Positions 42,789 to 52,400 are shown, counted from the stretch's first letter. The stretch: 64,000 bases of DNA from a candidate division FCPU426 bacterium (GCA_030041545.1 JASHNQ010000112.1:1-64000); one strand, 5' to 3'. Notes: generated by a model from the letters alone, not told the origin. A program made the numbers and translations.

Positions 42789-44468
42789 ATGAAGCTCGCA
42801 ACCTCGCAAGACATGCGAAAAATCGACGAACTGGCCGTCAAGGAACATGGGCTCACCGTCGCCCAGCTCATGGAAGCCGCCGGGGCCGCCGTGGTCAAGG
42901 CCATGGAGGAATCCTGGGATGATTTGCCGGAAAAGACCGTGGGCATCCTTTGCGGCAAGGGCAACAACAGCGGGGATGGGCTGGCGGCAGCGCGCCTGCT
43001 TAAGCAAAAGAAAACCAGCGTGGTGGTGATCCTGACCGGCGAAGAGGAAGACCTTGCGCCGGAAGCGCGGTCCCAATACCACAAAGCCAAGACCGCGAAG
43101 GTCCCCATCATCCCCCTCTTGAGCGCAGAAGGCATGGCCACCGCCAAGACGGCCCTCGGGGAATGCGACCTCCTGGTGGACGCCCTTTTCGGAACAGGAC
43201 TTTCAAGGCCCACCGAGGGAATCAGCCGGGAGCTGATCCAAGCGGCCAAGGGATTAGGAAAGCCCGTGGTGGCCGTGGACATCCCCTCGGGCCTTTCGGC
43301 GGATTCGGGTTCACCCCTGGGGGAGGCACTTCCGGCCCAATTAACGGTGACTTTCGGGCTTGCCAAGGTTGGCTTTTACACACCTATCGGTTCCACTTTC
43401 ACCGGCCGGGTGGTGGTGGATGATATCGGGTTCCCCCCCGCCTTGTTGGAATCCCCCTTTTTAAGGCACGAGATGACCGAATTGGAAACGGTCCAAAGGG
43501 CCCTCCCCAAGTACGACGAAAACACCCACAAGGGGACCCGGGGACGGCTCGTCATCGTGGCGGGCGCCACGGGGTTGACCGGGGCGGCAGCCTTGAGCGC
43601 CTATGGCGCCCAGCGCATCGGCGCAGGGCTGGTGACCGTGGCTTGCCCCGAGAGCCTCATCCCCATCCTCGGCGCCAAGCTGACCGAGCCCATGACCGCG
43701 CCCGTGCCCGAGGTGGAAGGCGGATTCCTTTCCCTCAAGGCTACGGGCCGCATCCTTTACCTGACCGCCAACGTGAACGCGGTGGTCATCGGCCCCGGCA
43801 TCGGACGCCACCGGGAAACGGCCCAATTACTGCGGGAAGTTCTCACGAAGCTCACCGTGCCCATGGTGGTGGACGCCGACGCCCTCAACCTGTTGGGGGG
43901 ACAGATGGACATCTTCAAGGCCGTTCGGGCGCCAGCGGTTTTAACCCCGCATCCGGGCGAGGCGGCCTGGCTTTTAAAGACCACCATCGCGGAAGTGGAG
44001 CAAAACCGGGTGAAAGTTGCGAAGCAAATAGCCGAAGGCTATAATGTGACCGTTGTCCTTAAGGGACGCTTCAGCGTGATTGCCGGCCCTGACGGCAGAG
44101 TCCGCGTCAACCCCACGGGGAACCGCGGACTGGCTACGGGCGGCACCGGGGACGTCCTTTCCGGGATCGTAGGCGGGCTTTTGGCCCAGCGCCTTTCGCC
44201 ATTTGACGCGGCCATCGCCGGCGTTTACCTACACGGTTTGGCGGGCGAAAAAGCCAGCCGACGGCTCGGTCCCGACGGGTTGTTGGCGGGGGATCTGCTG
44301 CCCCTGCTTCCGCGCTTGCTAAGGCAGATACGAGAAAACGACCGGGAGCCCCTATGGCGGCCGTCGCACCCGAACTCCAAAACCAGTGGGAAGCCTTCCT
44401 CAAGCTCGTCCAAGTCCGTGAACCGCGACTCTTCGAACACCTCCAAACCGCGCGGATCAAGGAAGTAA
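42789..44468 (+). CDS. nnr: Bifunctional NAD(P)HX epimerase/dehydratase
   Basis: The protein repairs hydrated NAD(P)H. The N-terminal epimerase (about 1-215) has LMEAAGAAVVKAM, CGKGNNSGDGLAAARLL and DALFGTGLSRP. The C-terminal ADP-dependent dehydratase (about 235-510) has HKGTRGRLVIVAGATGLTGA, PHPGEAAWLL, and GNRGLATGGTGDVLSGIVGG with the catalytic Asp in GTGD. After the family end (LLPRLLRQI) it continues for about 38 Ser/Lys-rich codons that overlap the next gene by 115 bases, suggesting loss of the original stop. Confidence 0.93.
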   Translation: MKLATSQDMRKIDELAVKEHGLTVAQLMEAAGAAVVKAMEESWDDLPEKTVGILCGKGNNSGDGLAAARLLKQKKTSVVVILTGEEEDLAPEARSQYHKAKTAKVPIIPLLSAEGMATAKTALGECDLLVDALFGTGLSRPTEGISRELIQAAKGLGKPVVAVDIPSGLSADSGSPLGEALPAQLTVTFGLAKVGFYTPIGSTFTGRVVVDDIGFPPALLESPFLRHEMTELETVQRALPKYDENTHKGTRGRLVIVAGATGLTGAAALSAYGAQRIGAGLVTVACPESLIPILGAKLTEPMTAPVPEVEGGFLSLKATGRILYLTANVNAVVIGPGIGRHRETAQLLREVLTKLTVPMVVDADALNLLGGQMDIFKAVRAPAVLTPHPGEAAWLLKTTIAEVEQNRVKVAKQIAEGYNVTVVLKGRFSVIAGPDGRVRVNPTGNRGLATGGTGDVLSGIVGGLLAQRLSPFDAAIAGVYLHGLAGEKASRRLGPDGLLAGDLLPLLPRLLRQIRENDREPLWRPSHPNSKTSGKPSSSSSKSVNRDSSNTSKPRGSRK

Positions 44469-45043
44469 CCAAGTACAACCTGGTCGTTTACGCCCACACG
44501 GCGGACGATTTGAAGGAAATCGAGGTCGGCCTCAAAGTCTATCACGACAAGGTCCGGGACTTCGTTTCCATGGTTTTCGGCGACGCCAAGGGCATCAAAA
44601 CCGAACTGGCCTCGGAGGAAGACTGGCAGGCGGCGGCGCCGGCGGCTCCCCCCCCTTCCCCGGCTGTCGCCCCAGGGGCTCCGGCGGGACCGCCTACCCT
44701 CACGGTGGGGGCTGACCAAAACGAGCTTTTAAAGGTGCTGGAGGCTTCCATCCGCCAGAAACTGGAGGCCGAAATCAAAGCCTCATTGCAGGCCGCCGCG
44801 GCCAGCCCTGAAGCCCAGCGGGAAATGCTCCGCGAATTGAAGGAGGATTTTGAGCAGGAGGAGGAAAACCGGCGCCTGGCCGTGCGGATGGCCCTCATCG
44901 CCGAGGGGGATAAGATCCTGACCCAATTGGTCATGGTTTGGCAGCAGGCCAAGCAAAACGGTGACGGCGGGCCCCAGTGGAACGAAGTCAAGCAGCGTTT
45001 GCTGGAACTTTTGGACGCCACGGTCCAATTGACGCACTCGTAG
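44354..45043 (+). CDS. Unknown protein, DnaX-C-terminal-like N-terminus
   Basis: The 229-residue protein starts with QNQWEAFLKLVQVREPRLFE and KYNLVVYAHTADDLKEIEVG, which resembles the C-terminal binding domain of DNA polymerase III tau in pattern only. A Pro/Ala linker follows (about 98-118), then a charged coiled coil with EMLRELKEDFEQEEENRRLA and a helical end. The function is unknown. It starts within the 3' end of the nnr gene. Confidence 0.65.
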   Translation: MAAVAPELQNQWEAFLKLVQVREPRLFEHLQTARIKEVTKYNLVVYAHTADDLKEIEVGLKVYHDKVRDFVSMVFGDAKGIKTELASEEDWQAAAPAAPPPSPAVAPGAPAGPPTLTVGADQNELLKVLEASIRQKLEAEIKASLQAAAASPEAQREMLRELKEDFEQEEENRRLAVRMALIAEGDKILTQLVMVWQQAKQNGDGGPQWNEVKQRLLELLDATVQLTHS

Positions 45044-45049
45044 AAAAAC

Positions 45050-45240
45050 AGTTTTGAGTTCTGAGCTCTAAGTTTTGAGTTGTGGGTATTTTTGGATTCA
45101 AGGATGAACGCAAAAATTTCACTAACTCATGCCGATTCTCACAATGAAAAATACTCAATGGGATCGGTATAGTCCCACAAACCACTAACACCATTTATGA
45201 GATGTGGGACAAAACTCAACACTTAAAACTCAAAACTTGG
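45050..45240. repeat. Heptamer-periodic tracts, complementary ends
   Basis: AGTTTTG-AGTTCTG-AGCTCTA-AGTTTTG-AGTTGTG (about 45052-45086) faces AACTCAA-CACTTAA-AACTCAA-AACTTGG (about 45212-45239). The middle holds no gene. The spacing of 7 nt and the complementarity match the tracts at 941/1204 and 36719/36778. Confidence 0.7.
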
Positions 45241-45297
45241 TTAATGGTCGGTTTTGTAGAGGCCGTACATCAAATTGAAATGTGAAAGGACCATGTC

Positions 45298-45900
45298 ATG
45301 CTTAACCAATACATCGGTTCAGCGTTGGGTTTCATCTTGTTGACCTTCATGACCTCCACCATCACTTTCGTGGTGGTTGTTTTCGGGGTGATGCTGAGGC
45401 GAAAAATCCTCCTGTGGGACGACCAGTGGAAGGAAAACATCGAAGCCACGGGTGTTTCCATCGGGGAATTCGCCGACGACTTGGAAAGAACATTCCATAA
45501 GGTCCGCTCCACCTTCCGGCTGTTGGGTTTCTTTCTTTTCGTCATCGTGGCCCTGATGGGCCTGGTGGTTTACGCGGGTTTCATGCCCAAGCCCGAACTG
45601 GGACCTTTCCAAGTGATGAGCAGCTTATGGCTGTTGCTGCTGTTGGTTTTGTCGGCGGTTTTGCCGGCCCTGGTTTGTTTCGGCGTGGGCACCTACCTGG
45701 CGGAAACCATGTTGTTAAAGGCCAACACCTTCGCATGGCAAGTGGCACGGGAAGACTTCAAGGAAAAAAAAACCAAAAGGCAGATGGTTGAGAAAGCCAA
45801 GGAACTCAAGGCCAAGCGGGAAGCCATGCGGGCCGCCGCCGCGGCCGCGCCACCGGGCGAGGCCGGCAAACCGGCACCCGCCGCCCCTGGCGGCAAATAA
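45298..45900 (+). CDS. Membrane protein with coiled-coil Ala/Pro tail
   Basis: The 200-residue protein has three predicted membrane segments (about 8-32, 75-97 and 108-135) and a cytoplasmic charged region EDFKEKKTKRQMVEKAKELK. It ends in an Ala/Pro/Gly-rich tail with AAAAAAPPGEAGKPAPAAP. I do not recognise a family. ATG 45298 follows AAAGGACC. The next gene (a lipoprotein) starts 18 bases after the stop, and the GT2 gene overlaps that one. Confidence 0.65.
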   Translation: MLNQYIGSALGFILLTFMTSTITFVVVVFGVMLRRKILLWDDQWKENIEATGVSIGEFADDLERTFHKVRSTFRLLGFFLFVIVALMGLVVYAGFMPKPELGPFQVMSSLWLLLLLVLSAVLPALVCFGVGTYLAETMLLKANTFAWQVAREDFKEKKTKRQMVEKAKELKAKREAMRAAAAAAPPGEAGKPAPAAPGGK

Positions 45901-45917
45901 GCGCCCGGCCTAATCCG

Positions 45918-46349
45918 TTGATCCCCCCTTCCAACTCCGACAAAAACCAAAACTTTCACCGCGTCCCTTGGCCCAGATCCAAGGGGGGGCGGTTCCATTT
46001 CTTTTTTTGTTTCGCATTATTCCTGGCGCTCGTCTCCGGATGCGCCTCCATCGGCGTGCGCAATTCCAACCTTCAACTCCAAATCACCCCCCAGCCCGTG
46101 ATGCGGGGCAAGCCCGCCCTGGCCCAAATCAACGCCCCCTTGGACGCCCAAAAGGTCACGGGGGTCGTTCTGGTTACCGGCAGCCCCCAGTTGATTTTCC
46201 AGAAGGACGCGGACAAGGGGCTTTGGTATTTTTACGGCACCATCCCCTTTTCCCCCTGGGTGCTTCCGGGCGACTACAAAGTGCGGGTCATGGTTTACAC
46301 GGCCCAAGGCCCGCCGCACTACGTTGAAATGAAAGTCACCTTGAAATGA
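45918..46349 (+). CDS. Small lipoprotein
   Basis: The 143-residue protein has a basic N-terminus, a hydrophobic stretch FHFFFCFALFLALVSGC ending in a lipobox LVSGC (Cys about 42), and a mature part of about 100 residues. The mature part is beta-rich (LQLQITPQPVMRGKPALAQI, GLWYFYGTIPFSPWVLPGDY) and looks like an Ig-like fold. The start is probably TTG 45918, but a later start is possible because the N-region is long. Its TGA overlaps the next ATG. Confidence 0.65.
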   Translation: MIPPSNSDKNQNFHRVPWPRSKGGRFHFFFCFALFLALVSGCASIGVRNSNLQLQITPQPVMRGKPALAQINAPLDAQKVTGVVLVTGSPQLIFQKDADKGLWYFYGTIPFSPWVLPGDYKVRVMVYTAQGPPHYVEMKVTLK

Positions 46350-47218
46350 AAGAGAAAAGCGTCTCCGTGGTCATCCCGGCCTTCAACGAGGAAAAGGCGG
46401 TGGCCGGAGTGGTCCGGGAGATAAGACGGGTTTTAACGCGCTCCCGGATTCCCTATGAGGTCCTGGTGGTGGACGACGGCAGCCGGGACCAAACGGCCTC
46501 CCAAGCCCATGAAGCCGGGGCGCGGGTGGTTTCCATGGGCGAGAACCGGGGTTATGGGGCTTCCATCAAGGCCGGCATGCGGGAATCCCAATTTGGCCTC
46601 ATCGCCATTACCGACGCGGACGGAACCTATCCAGCCGGGGAACTACCGGAATTGATCCGCATGGTGGAAACAGCCGACATGGCCGTGGGCGCGCGGGTCA
46701 AGCCCGGGGCGGCCATCCCTTCTTTAAGGCGTTTCCCCAAGTGGCTATTGGGCAAGTGGGCCAATTACCTGGCGGACCGCAAAATCCCGGATTTAAACTC
46801 GGGGTTAAGGGTCTTCAAAAAGAACATCGCGGCGAGATATGAGGGGCTCTGCCCCAATGGTTTTTCCTTCACCACTACCATCACCCTGGCCTTGGAATGC
46901 CATGGTTATATCGTCAAATACCGGCCCATTTCCTACGCCCCACGCATTGGGGAATCCAAAATCCGCCCTTTCCGGGACACCTTCAACTTTTTTTCGCTGG
47001 TTTTACGGGTCGTTATGTACTTCAAACCTTTGAAGATTTTTATCCCCTTAAGCGGTATCATATTCCTTATCGGGCTGGGTTTAGGAGTGACCACCTGGAT
47101 GAACCACCAGCCCTTCACCGGCGCCACCCTGTTCCTACTGGTCGCCAGCCTCCAAATTGCCCTCTGGATCGCCATCACCGGACTTTTAGCCGATTTGCTC
47201 GTCAAACGAGGAAGATAG
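46346..47218 (+). CDS. Glycosyltransferase family 2 (dolichol/polyprenyl-phosphate type)
   Basis: The 290-residue protein has SVVIPAFNEEKAVAGVVREI, LVVDDGSRDQTASQAHEAG and LIAITDADGTYPAGELPELI (the DXD-type metal site), all typical of DPM1/DpgS-like GT2 enzymes. Two C-terminal membrane helices follow (about 232-250 and 258-282). It likely makes polyprenyl-phosphate-sugar used by the GT-C enzymes in the window (8686, 41186). The ATG overlaps the lipoprotein's stop. Confidence 0.88.
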   Translation: MKEKSVSVVIPAFNEEKAVAGVVREIRRVLTRSRIPYEVLVVDDGSRDQTASQAHEAGARVVSMGENRGYGASIKAGMRESQFGLIAITDADGTYPAGELPELIRMVETADMAVGARVKPGAAIPSLRRFPKWLLGKWANYLADRKIPDLNSGLRVFKKNIAARYEGLCPNGFSFTTTITLALECHGYIVKYRPISYAPRIGESKIRPFRDTFNFFSLVLRVVMYFKPLKIFIPLSGIIFLIGLGLGVTTWMNHQPFTGATLFLLVASLQIALWIAITGLLADLLVKRGR

Positions 47219-47231
47219 TGTCATGCAAACA

Positions 47232-47336
47232 TTAAGAAACCACGGAGGAGGTCACGGAGCACACGGGGGAAGGGTTGAAGTCAAAGACGCGAAAAGGAAT
47301 AAGAACCTCCGTGTGCACCGTGTCCCCCGTGGCTAA
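47232..47336. repeat. CACGGAG-type palindrome
   Basis: AACCACGGAGGAGGTCACGG with AGCACACGG (47232 on) faces CCTCCGTGTGCACCGTGTCC and CCCGTGGCT (47307-47335). It is the fourth member of the CACGAAG family in the window and fills the gap before the radical SAM gene. Confidence 0.7.
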
Positions 47337-47348
47337 AAGGATTAAAAG

Positions 47349-48767
47349 ATGAAGGTTTTGCTCATCAACCCGCCGTCCGAACATATGATCACCACCAATA
47401 TCCCCTCGGTGGTGGACGAGGAGCGGGGGTTCAACCCGCCCCTTGGCCTTCTTTACGTGGCGGGCTACGCCAAGGCCAGGACGCAACACGAGATTTTGGT
47501 CCTGGACTGCCAGGTGGAGGAAGTCTCCCAGGATGAAGTGGAGGACCGCATCCGGGGTGTCATGCCCGACGTGGTGGGCATCCAGGCCCTCACCTTCACC
47601 ATCATCGACGCACGCATGGTCGCCCAAGCCGCCAAGCGGGCCAACCCAAAGTGCAAGGTGGTCATGGGAGGCCCCCACGTACACATCTTCGCCCGCGAGA
47701 CCCTGGCCATGAGCGAGGTGGACTTCGCCATCAAGGGCGAGGGGGAACTAGCCTTTTCCCAGCTTTTGTCCGCCTTGGAAGGACAGATGCCCTTCGACAA
47801 GGTTTTCGGCCTGGCCTACCGCGATCCGGCAACGGGGCAAATCAAGGATAACCCGCCGGCCCCCCCGGTGGAGGACCTGGACAGCCTACCCTACCCGGCC
47901 CGGGAGTTGACGCCCGTGGACAAGTATTATTCCCTCATCGCCAAGCATAACCCCATCACCACCATGTTCACCAGCCGGGGTTGCCCCTACCGTTGCCTTT
48001 TCTGCGACCGGCCCACCATGGGCCGCAGGTTCCGCAGCCATTCGGCCCTGGCCGTGGTCAGCGAAATGGAGGCCTGCGTGAAAATGGGCATCCGGGAGTT
48101 TTTCATATACGACGACACCTTCAACGTCAACCGCAAGAGGGTTTTCGAGATTTGCGGGGAAATCAAGAAGCGGAAGCTCAACATCGCTTTCGACATTCGG
48201 GCGCGCGCCGACCGCATGGACGAGGAAATGCTGAAGGAACTGTCCTCGGCGGGTTGCGACCGCATCCACTACGGGGTGGAGTCGGGCAATGAGGACGTCT
48301 TGGAAACCCTCCTGAAGGACTTGGACTTAGACCACGTCCGGAAGATGTTCAAGGCCACCCGCACCCACGGCATGAAGACCCTCGCTTATTTCATGATCGG
48401 CAATCCCGGTGAAACCCGGGAAATGGCCTTGAACACCATCGCCTTCGCCAAGGAATTGGACCCCGACTTCGTTCATTTCTCCGTTTTGACGCCCTTTCCC
48501 GCCACGGCCATTTATTACAAGGCGCTGGAGGAAGGCCGTTTCGAGCGGGACTATTGGGCCGAGTTCGCCAAGAATCCCACGCCCGACTTCAAGCCGAGGC
48601 TTTGGGAAGAATACATGAACCGTGACGAATTGATCGACCTCTTGAAACACGCCTACAAGTCCTTTTACCTGAGGCCCAAGATGTTCGTCAAGAACATGGC
48701 CTACACCCATTCGCCGGTGGATTTTTTCCGCAAAGCCCGTGCCGGATTGAAGATGATTCGCATATAA
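47349..48767 (+). CDS. B12-binding-domain radical SAM protein
   Basis: The 472-residue protein has an N-terminal cobalamin-binding fold (KVLLINPPSEHM, GIQALTFTIIDARMVAQAAK, VVMGGPHVHIF). The radical SAM motif TSRGCPYRCLFCDRP (about 203-217, CxxxCxxC) follows, then KMGIREFFIYDDTFNVNR and GVESGNEDVLETLL. Members modify lipids, bacteriochlorophyll or natural products; the substrate here is unknown. It is not the AmmeMemoRadiSam radical enzyme, which lacks the B12 domain. Confidence 0.9.
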   Translation: MKVLLINPPSEHMITTNIPSVVDEERGFNPPLGLLYVAGYAKARTQHEILVLDCQVEEVSQDEVEDRIRGVMPDVVGIQALTFTIIDARMVAQAAKRANPKCKVVMGGPHVHIFARETLAMSEVDFAIKGEGELAFSQLLSALEGQMPFDKVFGLAYRDPATGQIKDNPPAPPVEDLDSLPYPARELTPVDKYYSLIAKHNPITTMFTSRGCPYRCLFCDRPTMGRRFRSHSALAVVSEMEACVKMGIREFFIYDDTFNVNRKRVFEICGEIKKRKLNIAFDIRARADRMDEEMLKELSSAGCDRIHYGVESGNEDVLETLLKDLDLDHVRKMFKATRTHGMKTLAYFMIGNPGETREMALNTIAFAKELDPDFVHFSVLTPFPATAIYYKALEEGRFERDYWAEFAKNPTPDFKPRLWEEYMNRDELIDLLKHAYKSFYLRPKMFVKNMAYTHSPVDFFRKARAGLKMIRI

Positions 48768-48805
48768 TCTCCCCGTCTCGAAAACCCCTAAGGATTCCCG
48801 GCTTC

Positions 48806-49807
48806 ATGAAACGCTTCCTCCACTACCTGCCTGTCATCGTCGGAATCCTCCTATTCGTCCTGGTCATCCGCATGTGGAAGGTCAGCCTTTCCGATACACT
48901 GGACATGCTCCGGCATTCGGATTGGCGCTTCCTGGCGGCGGCCCTTTCGACTTACTTGGCCATGGTGTATATCAAGGGCGTCCGGTGGAGCTATCTTTTA
49001 AAGATGCAGGGAGCGGCCTATTCCGTTTGGAACTGTTTCCTTATCTACATGGGCACCCTCTATTTGGGTAACGTGACCCCAGGCCGGGTGGGTGACTTCG
49101 CCAAGGTTTTTTACCTGAAGAAGGATTTGGGCTTTTCCATGGGCCGGGGAATGGCCAGCGTATTGGTGGACAGGGTTTTCGACCTCTATCTCCTCTTGGT
49201 GTTGGGGGGACTGGGAATCCTGGTAAACCCCATGCCGGAGGACCCGGCTTCCGCCAAGATGGTCCTGGCGGTCAAGGCTTTCTTCGTCATCCTGGTGCTG
49301 ATCACCCTCCTGGCCTTCAACAAAAAGATCGGGGGCATGCTCCTGAAAGCCGCTTTCCAGCGCCTGATGAAGCAGGAACACCGGGACAAGACGGAACGGA
49401 TGTACGAGGAATTCCATACGGGAATGGCGGCCTTTTACAAGCCTTCCATCCTCGTGCCGGTGTTTCTTTCGGTGGTTTCCTACCTCTTCTTTTTCTGGGG
49501 CTGTTACATGGTGGCTCAATCCTTCGGCTTGGGCATCAATGTGTTTTACCTTTCTTTTTGCGTCTCCATCGTCAATATCGTTTCCCTTCTGACGCTGTTG
49601 GGCATGGGAACGCGGGAAACGGCGTTACTTATCCTGTTCGGGTTGGTGCACTTGACCCCGGACCAGTCCATTACCTACTCGCTGCTTCTGCTCTTCGTCG
49701 GCGTCATCCTTTTCAGCCTATTAGGCTTGCTCTGCTTCGCGGTCAAACCCATACAATTGGATGGTTTATCCGGGGCCAAAAGCGACAACCTTTCCTCGAC
49801 CACATAA
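48806..49807 (+). CDS. Lysylphosphatidylglycerol synthase TM-region / UPF0104 flippase-like protein
   Basis: The 333-residue membrane protein has about eight helices with the family motifs LSTYLAMVYIKGVRWSYLLK, then YLGNVTPGRVGDFAKVFYLK, GRGMASVLVDRVFDLYLLLV and LGMGTRETALLILFGLVH. Such proteins flip or attach groups to lipids. Adjacency to a B12 radical SAM gene and a GT2 gene suggests a lipid-modification function, but nothing fixes the substrate. Confidence 0.85.
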   Translation: MKRFLHYLPVIVGILLFVLVIRMWKVSLSDTLDMLRHSDWRFLAAALSTYLAMVYIKGVRWSYLLKMQGAAYSVWNCFLIYMGTLYLGNVTPGRVGDFAKVFYLKKDLGFSMGRGMASVLVDRVFDLYLLLVLGGLGILVNPMPEDPASAKMVLAVKAFFVILVLITLLAFNKKIGGMLLKAAFQRLMKQEHRDKTERMYEEFHTGMAAFYKPSILVPVFLSVVSYLFFFWGCYMVAQSFGLGINVFYLSFCVSIVNIVSLLTLLGMGTRETALLILFGLVHLTPDQSITYSLLLLFVGVILFSLLGLLCFAVKPIQLDGLSGAKSDNLSSTT

Positions 49808-49930
49808 AAAAGTTTCTCCCCCCCGCCGTAAAATCCCAAAGAAAAATGATGAAATTGTTTGGAAGTTGATGGAAGGGTGTTCGCCAGCGGCATTGCCGCC
49901 CCCTCGCGCCGGTGATATAGTGTCGCCCCC

Positions 49931-50713
49931 ATGTCCCCCCATTGTCCCCGCCCGACAAAATTTTGGATGGGCCTTGGATTTCTGGCCTGGATGGCCGTTT
50001 CCTGCGCCCCCGCGCCGCCTCCGGCCGCCGAACCGAAGGGAAATTTCGAGGACGCCCAGAAGCTTTACGACGAGGGCAGGCTGGGTGACGCGGAAAAAAT
50101 CCTCCTCGGGCTTGAGAAACAAAATCCCTCCAGCGCCCAAGTCCATTATTTATTGGGAAGGATTTTCAAGGAGACCCAGCGGCCCGACCAGGCCATCGTG
50201 GAATTGGAAGGGGACGTCAATTTGGACCCCTCGAACGCCGCGGCTTACGCCACCTTGGCGCGGCTTTACCAGTCCAAGGGCCTTTTCGACCAGGCCCTGG
50301 CCTCGGCGCTGGCCGCGCGCAAGCTCGATCCGGAAGCGGGCGGCGTTTACAACATCCTGGGCTCGGTTTATTTCGATAAGGGCGATTACGAGGAAGCGGT
50401 CAAAAGTTATGAAAGGGCTTTAACCTATGACGCGGATTCCGCCTGGGTTTATAATAACCTCGGCTTGGTTTACATCCAGCTGAAGAAGTGGCCCGACGCG
50501 GAGCAACAGATGAAAAAGGCCATCGAAGCCGACCCCGAAAACGCCGTGGCCCATAACAACTTGGGGGTGGTCCTGAACCAAAAGGGGGAACCTGAAAAGG
50601 CTCTCCAGGAGTTCAAAACGGCCTTTTCCCTGGATCCGGGCTACCAAAAAGCGTCCCAAAACATCGCCGACACCCAAAAAATGATCAAACGGTTGAAAAG
50701 AAATAAAAACTGA
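49931..50713 (+). CDS. TPR-repeat lipoprotein
   Basis: The 260-residue protein has a signal with lipobox-like AVSC (Cys about 25), followed by a Pro-rich linker and about six tetratricopeptide repeats. Examples are NFEDAQKLYDEGRLGDAEKI, AAAYATLARLYQSKGLFDQA, AWVYNNLGLVYIQLKKWPDA and AVAHNNLGVVLNQKGEPEKA. It should be a periplasm-facing scaffold. ParA begins 17 bases after the stop. Confidence 0.88.
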   Translation: MSPHCPRPTKFWMGLGFLAWMAVSCAPAPPPAAEPKGNFEDAQKLYDEGRLGDAEKILLGLEKQNPSSAQVHYLLGRIFKETQRPDQAIVELEGDVNLDPSNAAAYATLARLYQSKGLFDQALASALAARKLDPEAGGVYNILGSVYFDKGDYEEAVKSYERALTYDADSAWVYNNLGLVYIQLKKWPDAEQQMKKAIEADPENAVAHNNLGVVLNQKGEPEKALQEFKTAFSLDPGYQKASQNIADTQKMIKRLKRNKN

Positions 50714-50730
50714 CCTTTTTAAGGAACAAG

Positions 50731-51489
50731 ATGGCGCGGATCATCTGCATCACCAACCAAAAAGGGGGGGTGGGGAAGACCACCACCGCGGTCAACCTGG
50801 CCTCCTGCATGGCGGCTATCGAGAAAAAGACCCTCCTGGTGGACATGGACCCCCAAGGCAATTCCACCAGCGGCGTGGGGCTGGACAAGAATGAGTGCGA
50901 CCCCAACATCTATAACGTGATCATGGGCGACGCGGATGTCCTGGGCGCCATCCGGCCCACGGAATTAAAAAAGCTGTTTTGCGTTCCCTCGAACGGCCAA
51001 TTGACCGGCGCCGAGGTGGAATTGGTGGGCTTGGAGGAAAGGGAGACGCGCCTGAAGAAGGCCCTTTCCGCCGTTGAAAAAGACTTCGATTTCATCCTTA
51101 TTGATTGCCCCCCTTCCCTCGGTTTCCTGACCTTGAACGCCCTGGTGGCCGCCGACTCGGTGCTGATCCCCGTGCAAAGCGAATATTACGCCTTGGAGGG
51201 CCTGAGTTCCCTGATGGAAACGGTGGAACGGGTGAGGGAAAGCCTAAACCCCCGGCTTGAAATCGAAGGGGCACTATTGACCATGCATGATTCCCGCACG
51301 CGGCTCGCCAGCCAGGTTTCGGAGGAAGTGCGGAAGTTTTTCGGCGAAAAAGTGTACAATACGGTCATCCCGCGCAATGTCCAGCTCTCCGAATCGCCGT
51401 CCTTTGGGAAGCCCATCATCCTTTACGACATCCGCTCCAGCGGGGCGCAGGCCTATTTGAACCTCACCAAGGAGATCGTCAGGCATTGA
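50731..51489 (+). CDS. parA: Chromosome-partitioning ATPase ParA (Soj)
   Basis: The 252-residue protein has the deviant Walker A ITNQKGGVGKTTTAVNLA (residues about 6-23), KKTLLVDMDPQGNSTSGVGL (Walker A'/switch) and FILIDCPPSLGFLTLNAL (Walker B). It drives segregation with ParB encoded next. The length is typical of chromosomal Soj. AAGGAAC precedes ATG 50731. Confidence 0.95.
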   Translation: MARIICITNQKGGVGKTTTAVNLASCMAAIEKKTLLVDMDPQGNSTSGVGLDKNECDPNIYNVIMGDADVLGAIRPTELKKLFCVPSNGQLTGAEVELVGLEERETRLKKALSAVEKDFDFILIDCPPSLGFLTLNALVAADSVLIPVQSEYYALEGLSSLMETVERVRESLNPRLEIEGALLTMHDSRTRLASQVSEEVRKFFGEKVYNTVIPRNVQLSESPSFGKPIILYDIRSSGAQAYLNLTKEIVRH

Positions 51490-51536
51490 AAACCATTTTG
51501 AATTCTCAGCCATAAATTTTAAACAAGGAAGCCTTA

Positions 51537-52400
51537 ATGGCCGCCAAAAAAGCCCTGGGCCGGGGGCTCGACGCCCTTATCCCCAAAAAATTAACCGAAG
51601 AGAAAAAAGGCGCGGCCCAGCAGGTGCCCCTTTCCAAGGTGAGGCCCAACCCCTTCCAGCCCCGCAAGACCTTCCGCCCTGAGGACCTCCAGGAATTGGT
51701 GGCCTCGGTCAAGGAACGGGGAATCCTCCAGCCCATCCTGGCGCGCAAAAAGGGGGACGCTTGGGAAATCATCGCGGGTGAGAGGCGTTACCGCGCCGCG
51801 CAGAAACTAGGACATTTGACCATCCCGGTCATCGAGGTACAGGCATCGGACGTGGAATCCCTGGAGCTGGCCCTCATCGAGAACCTGCAGCGGTCGGATC
51901 TTTCGCCCCTGGAGGAAGCCGAGGGCTACCGCCGGCTGCAGGACGAGTTCAACATGACCCAGGAACAGATCGCCCAAAAGGTGGGGAAGGACCGCGCCAC
52001 CGTGGCTAACGCCATGCGGCTTCTCAAGCTCTCACCGGAGGTGAAGGCCATGCTGGCCTCCGGGGAACTGAGCGCGGGCCACGCGCGGGTTTTGGCCGCG
52101 CTGCCCACCCCTTTGGACCAATACAAGTGGGCCGAACGCATCGTGCGGCAGGGGTTCACGGTCCGCGACGTGGAGAAATGGCTGCAAAACCAGAAGGGCC
52201 CGGTTCGGAAAACCCGCTCCAATGGAAAGCCCAAGGACGCCAATACCGCCAAGCTCGAGGACAACCTGCGCGACTGGCTCGGCACCAAAGTGACGATTAA
52301 AACCCAGGGCCGCCAAAGGGGCGCGGTTTGCTTCGAATATTATTCGCTGGACGACTTAGACCGGATACTCAACCTCTTCCGCAAGGCCGGCTACCGTTGA
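51537..52400 (+). CDS. parB: Chromosome-partitioning protein ParB (Spo0J)
   Basis: The 287-residue protein begins KKALGRGLDALIPKK, the usual ParA-stimulating N-terminus. VPLSKVRPNPFQPRKTFRPE, the CTP-binding WEIIAGERRYRAAQKLG and LALIENLQRSDLSPLEEAEG, and a helix-turn-helix VGKDRATVANAMRLLKL follow. It binds parS sites, none of which was recognised in the window. ATG 51537 lies 47 bases after parA. Confidence 0.95.
   Translation: MAAKKALGRGLDALIPKKLTEEKKGAAQQVPLSKVRPNPFQPRKTFRPEDLQELVASVKERGILQPILARKKGDAWEIIAGERRYRAAQKLGHLTIPVIEVQASDVESLELALIENLQRSDLSPLEEAEGYRRLQDEFNMTQEQIAQKVGKDRATVANAMRLLKLSPEVKAMLASGELSAGHARVLAALPTPLDQYKWAERIVRQGFTVRDVEKWLQNQKGPVRKTRSNGKPKDANTAKLEDNLRDWLGTKVTIKTQGRQRGAVCFEYYSLDDLDRILNLFRKAGYR

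Noticed and set aside
47349-48767. Radical SAM partner of the MEMO1/AMMECR1 genes
   Set aside because: The protein has a B12-binding N-terminal domain and lies 18 kb away; the AmmeMemoRadiSam enzyme is a shorter radical SAM protein without that domain.
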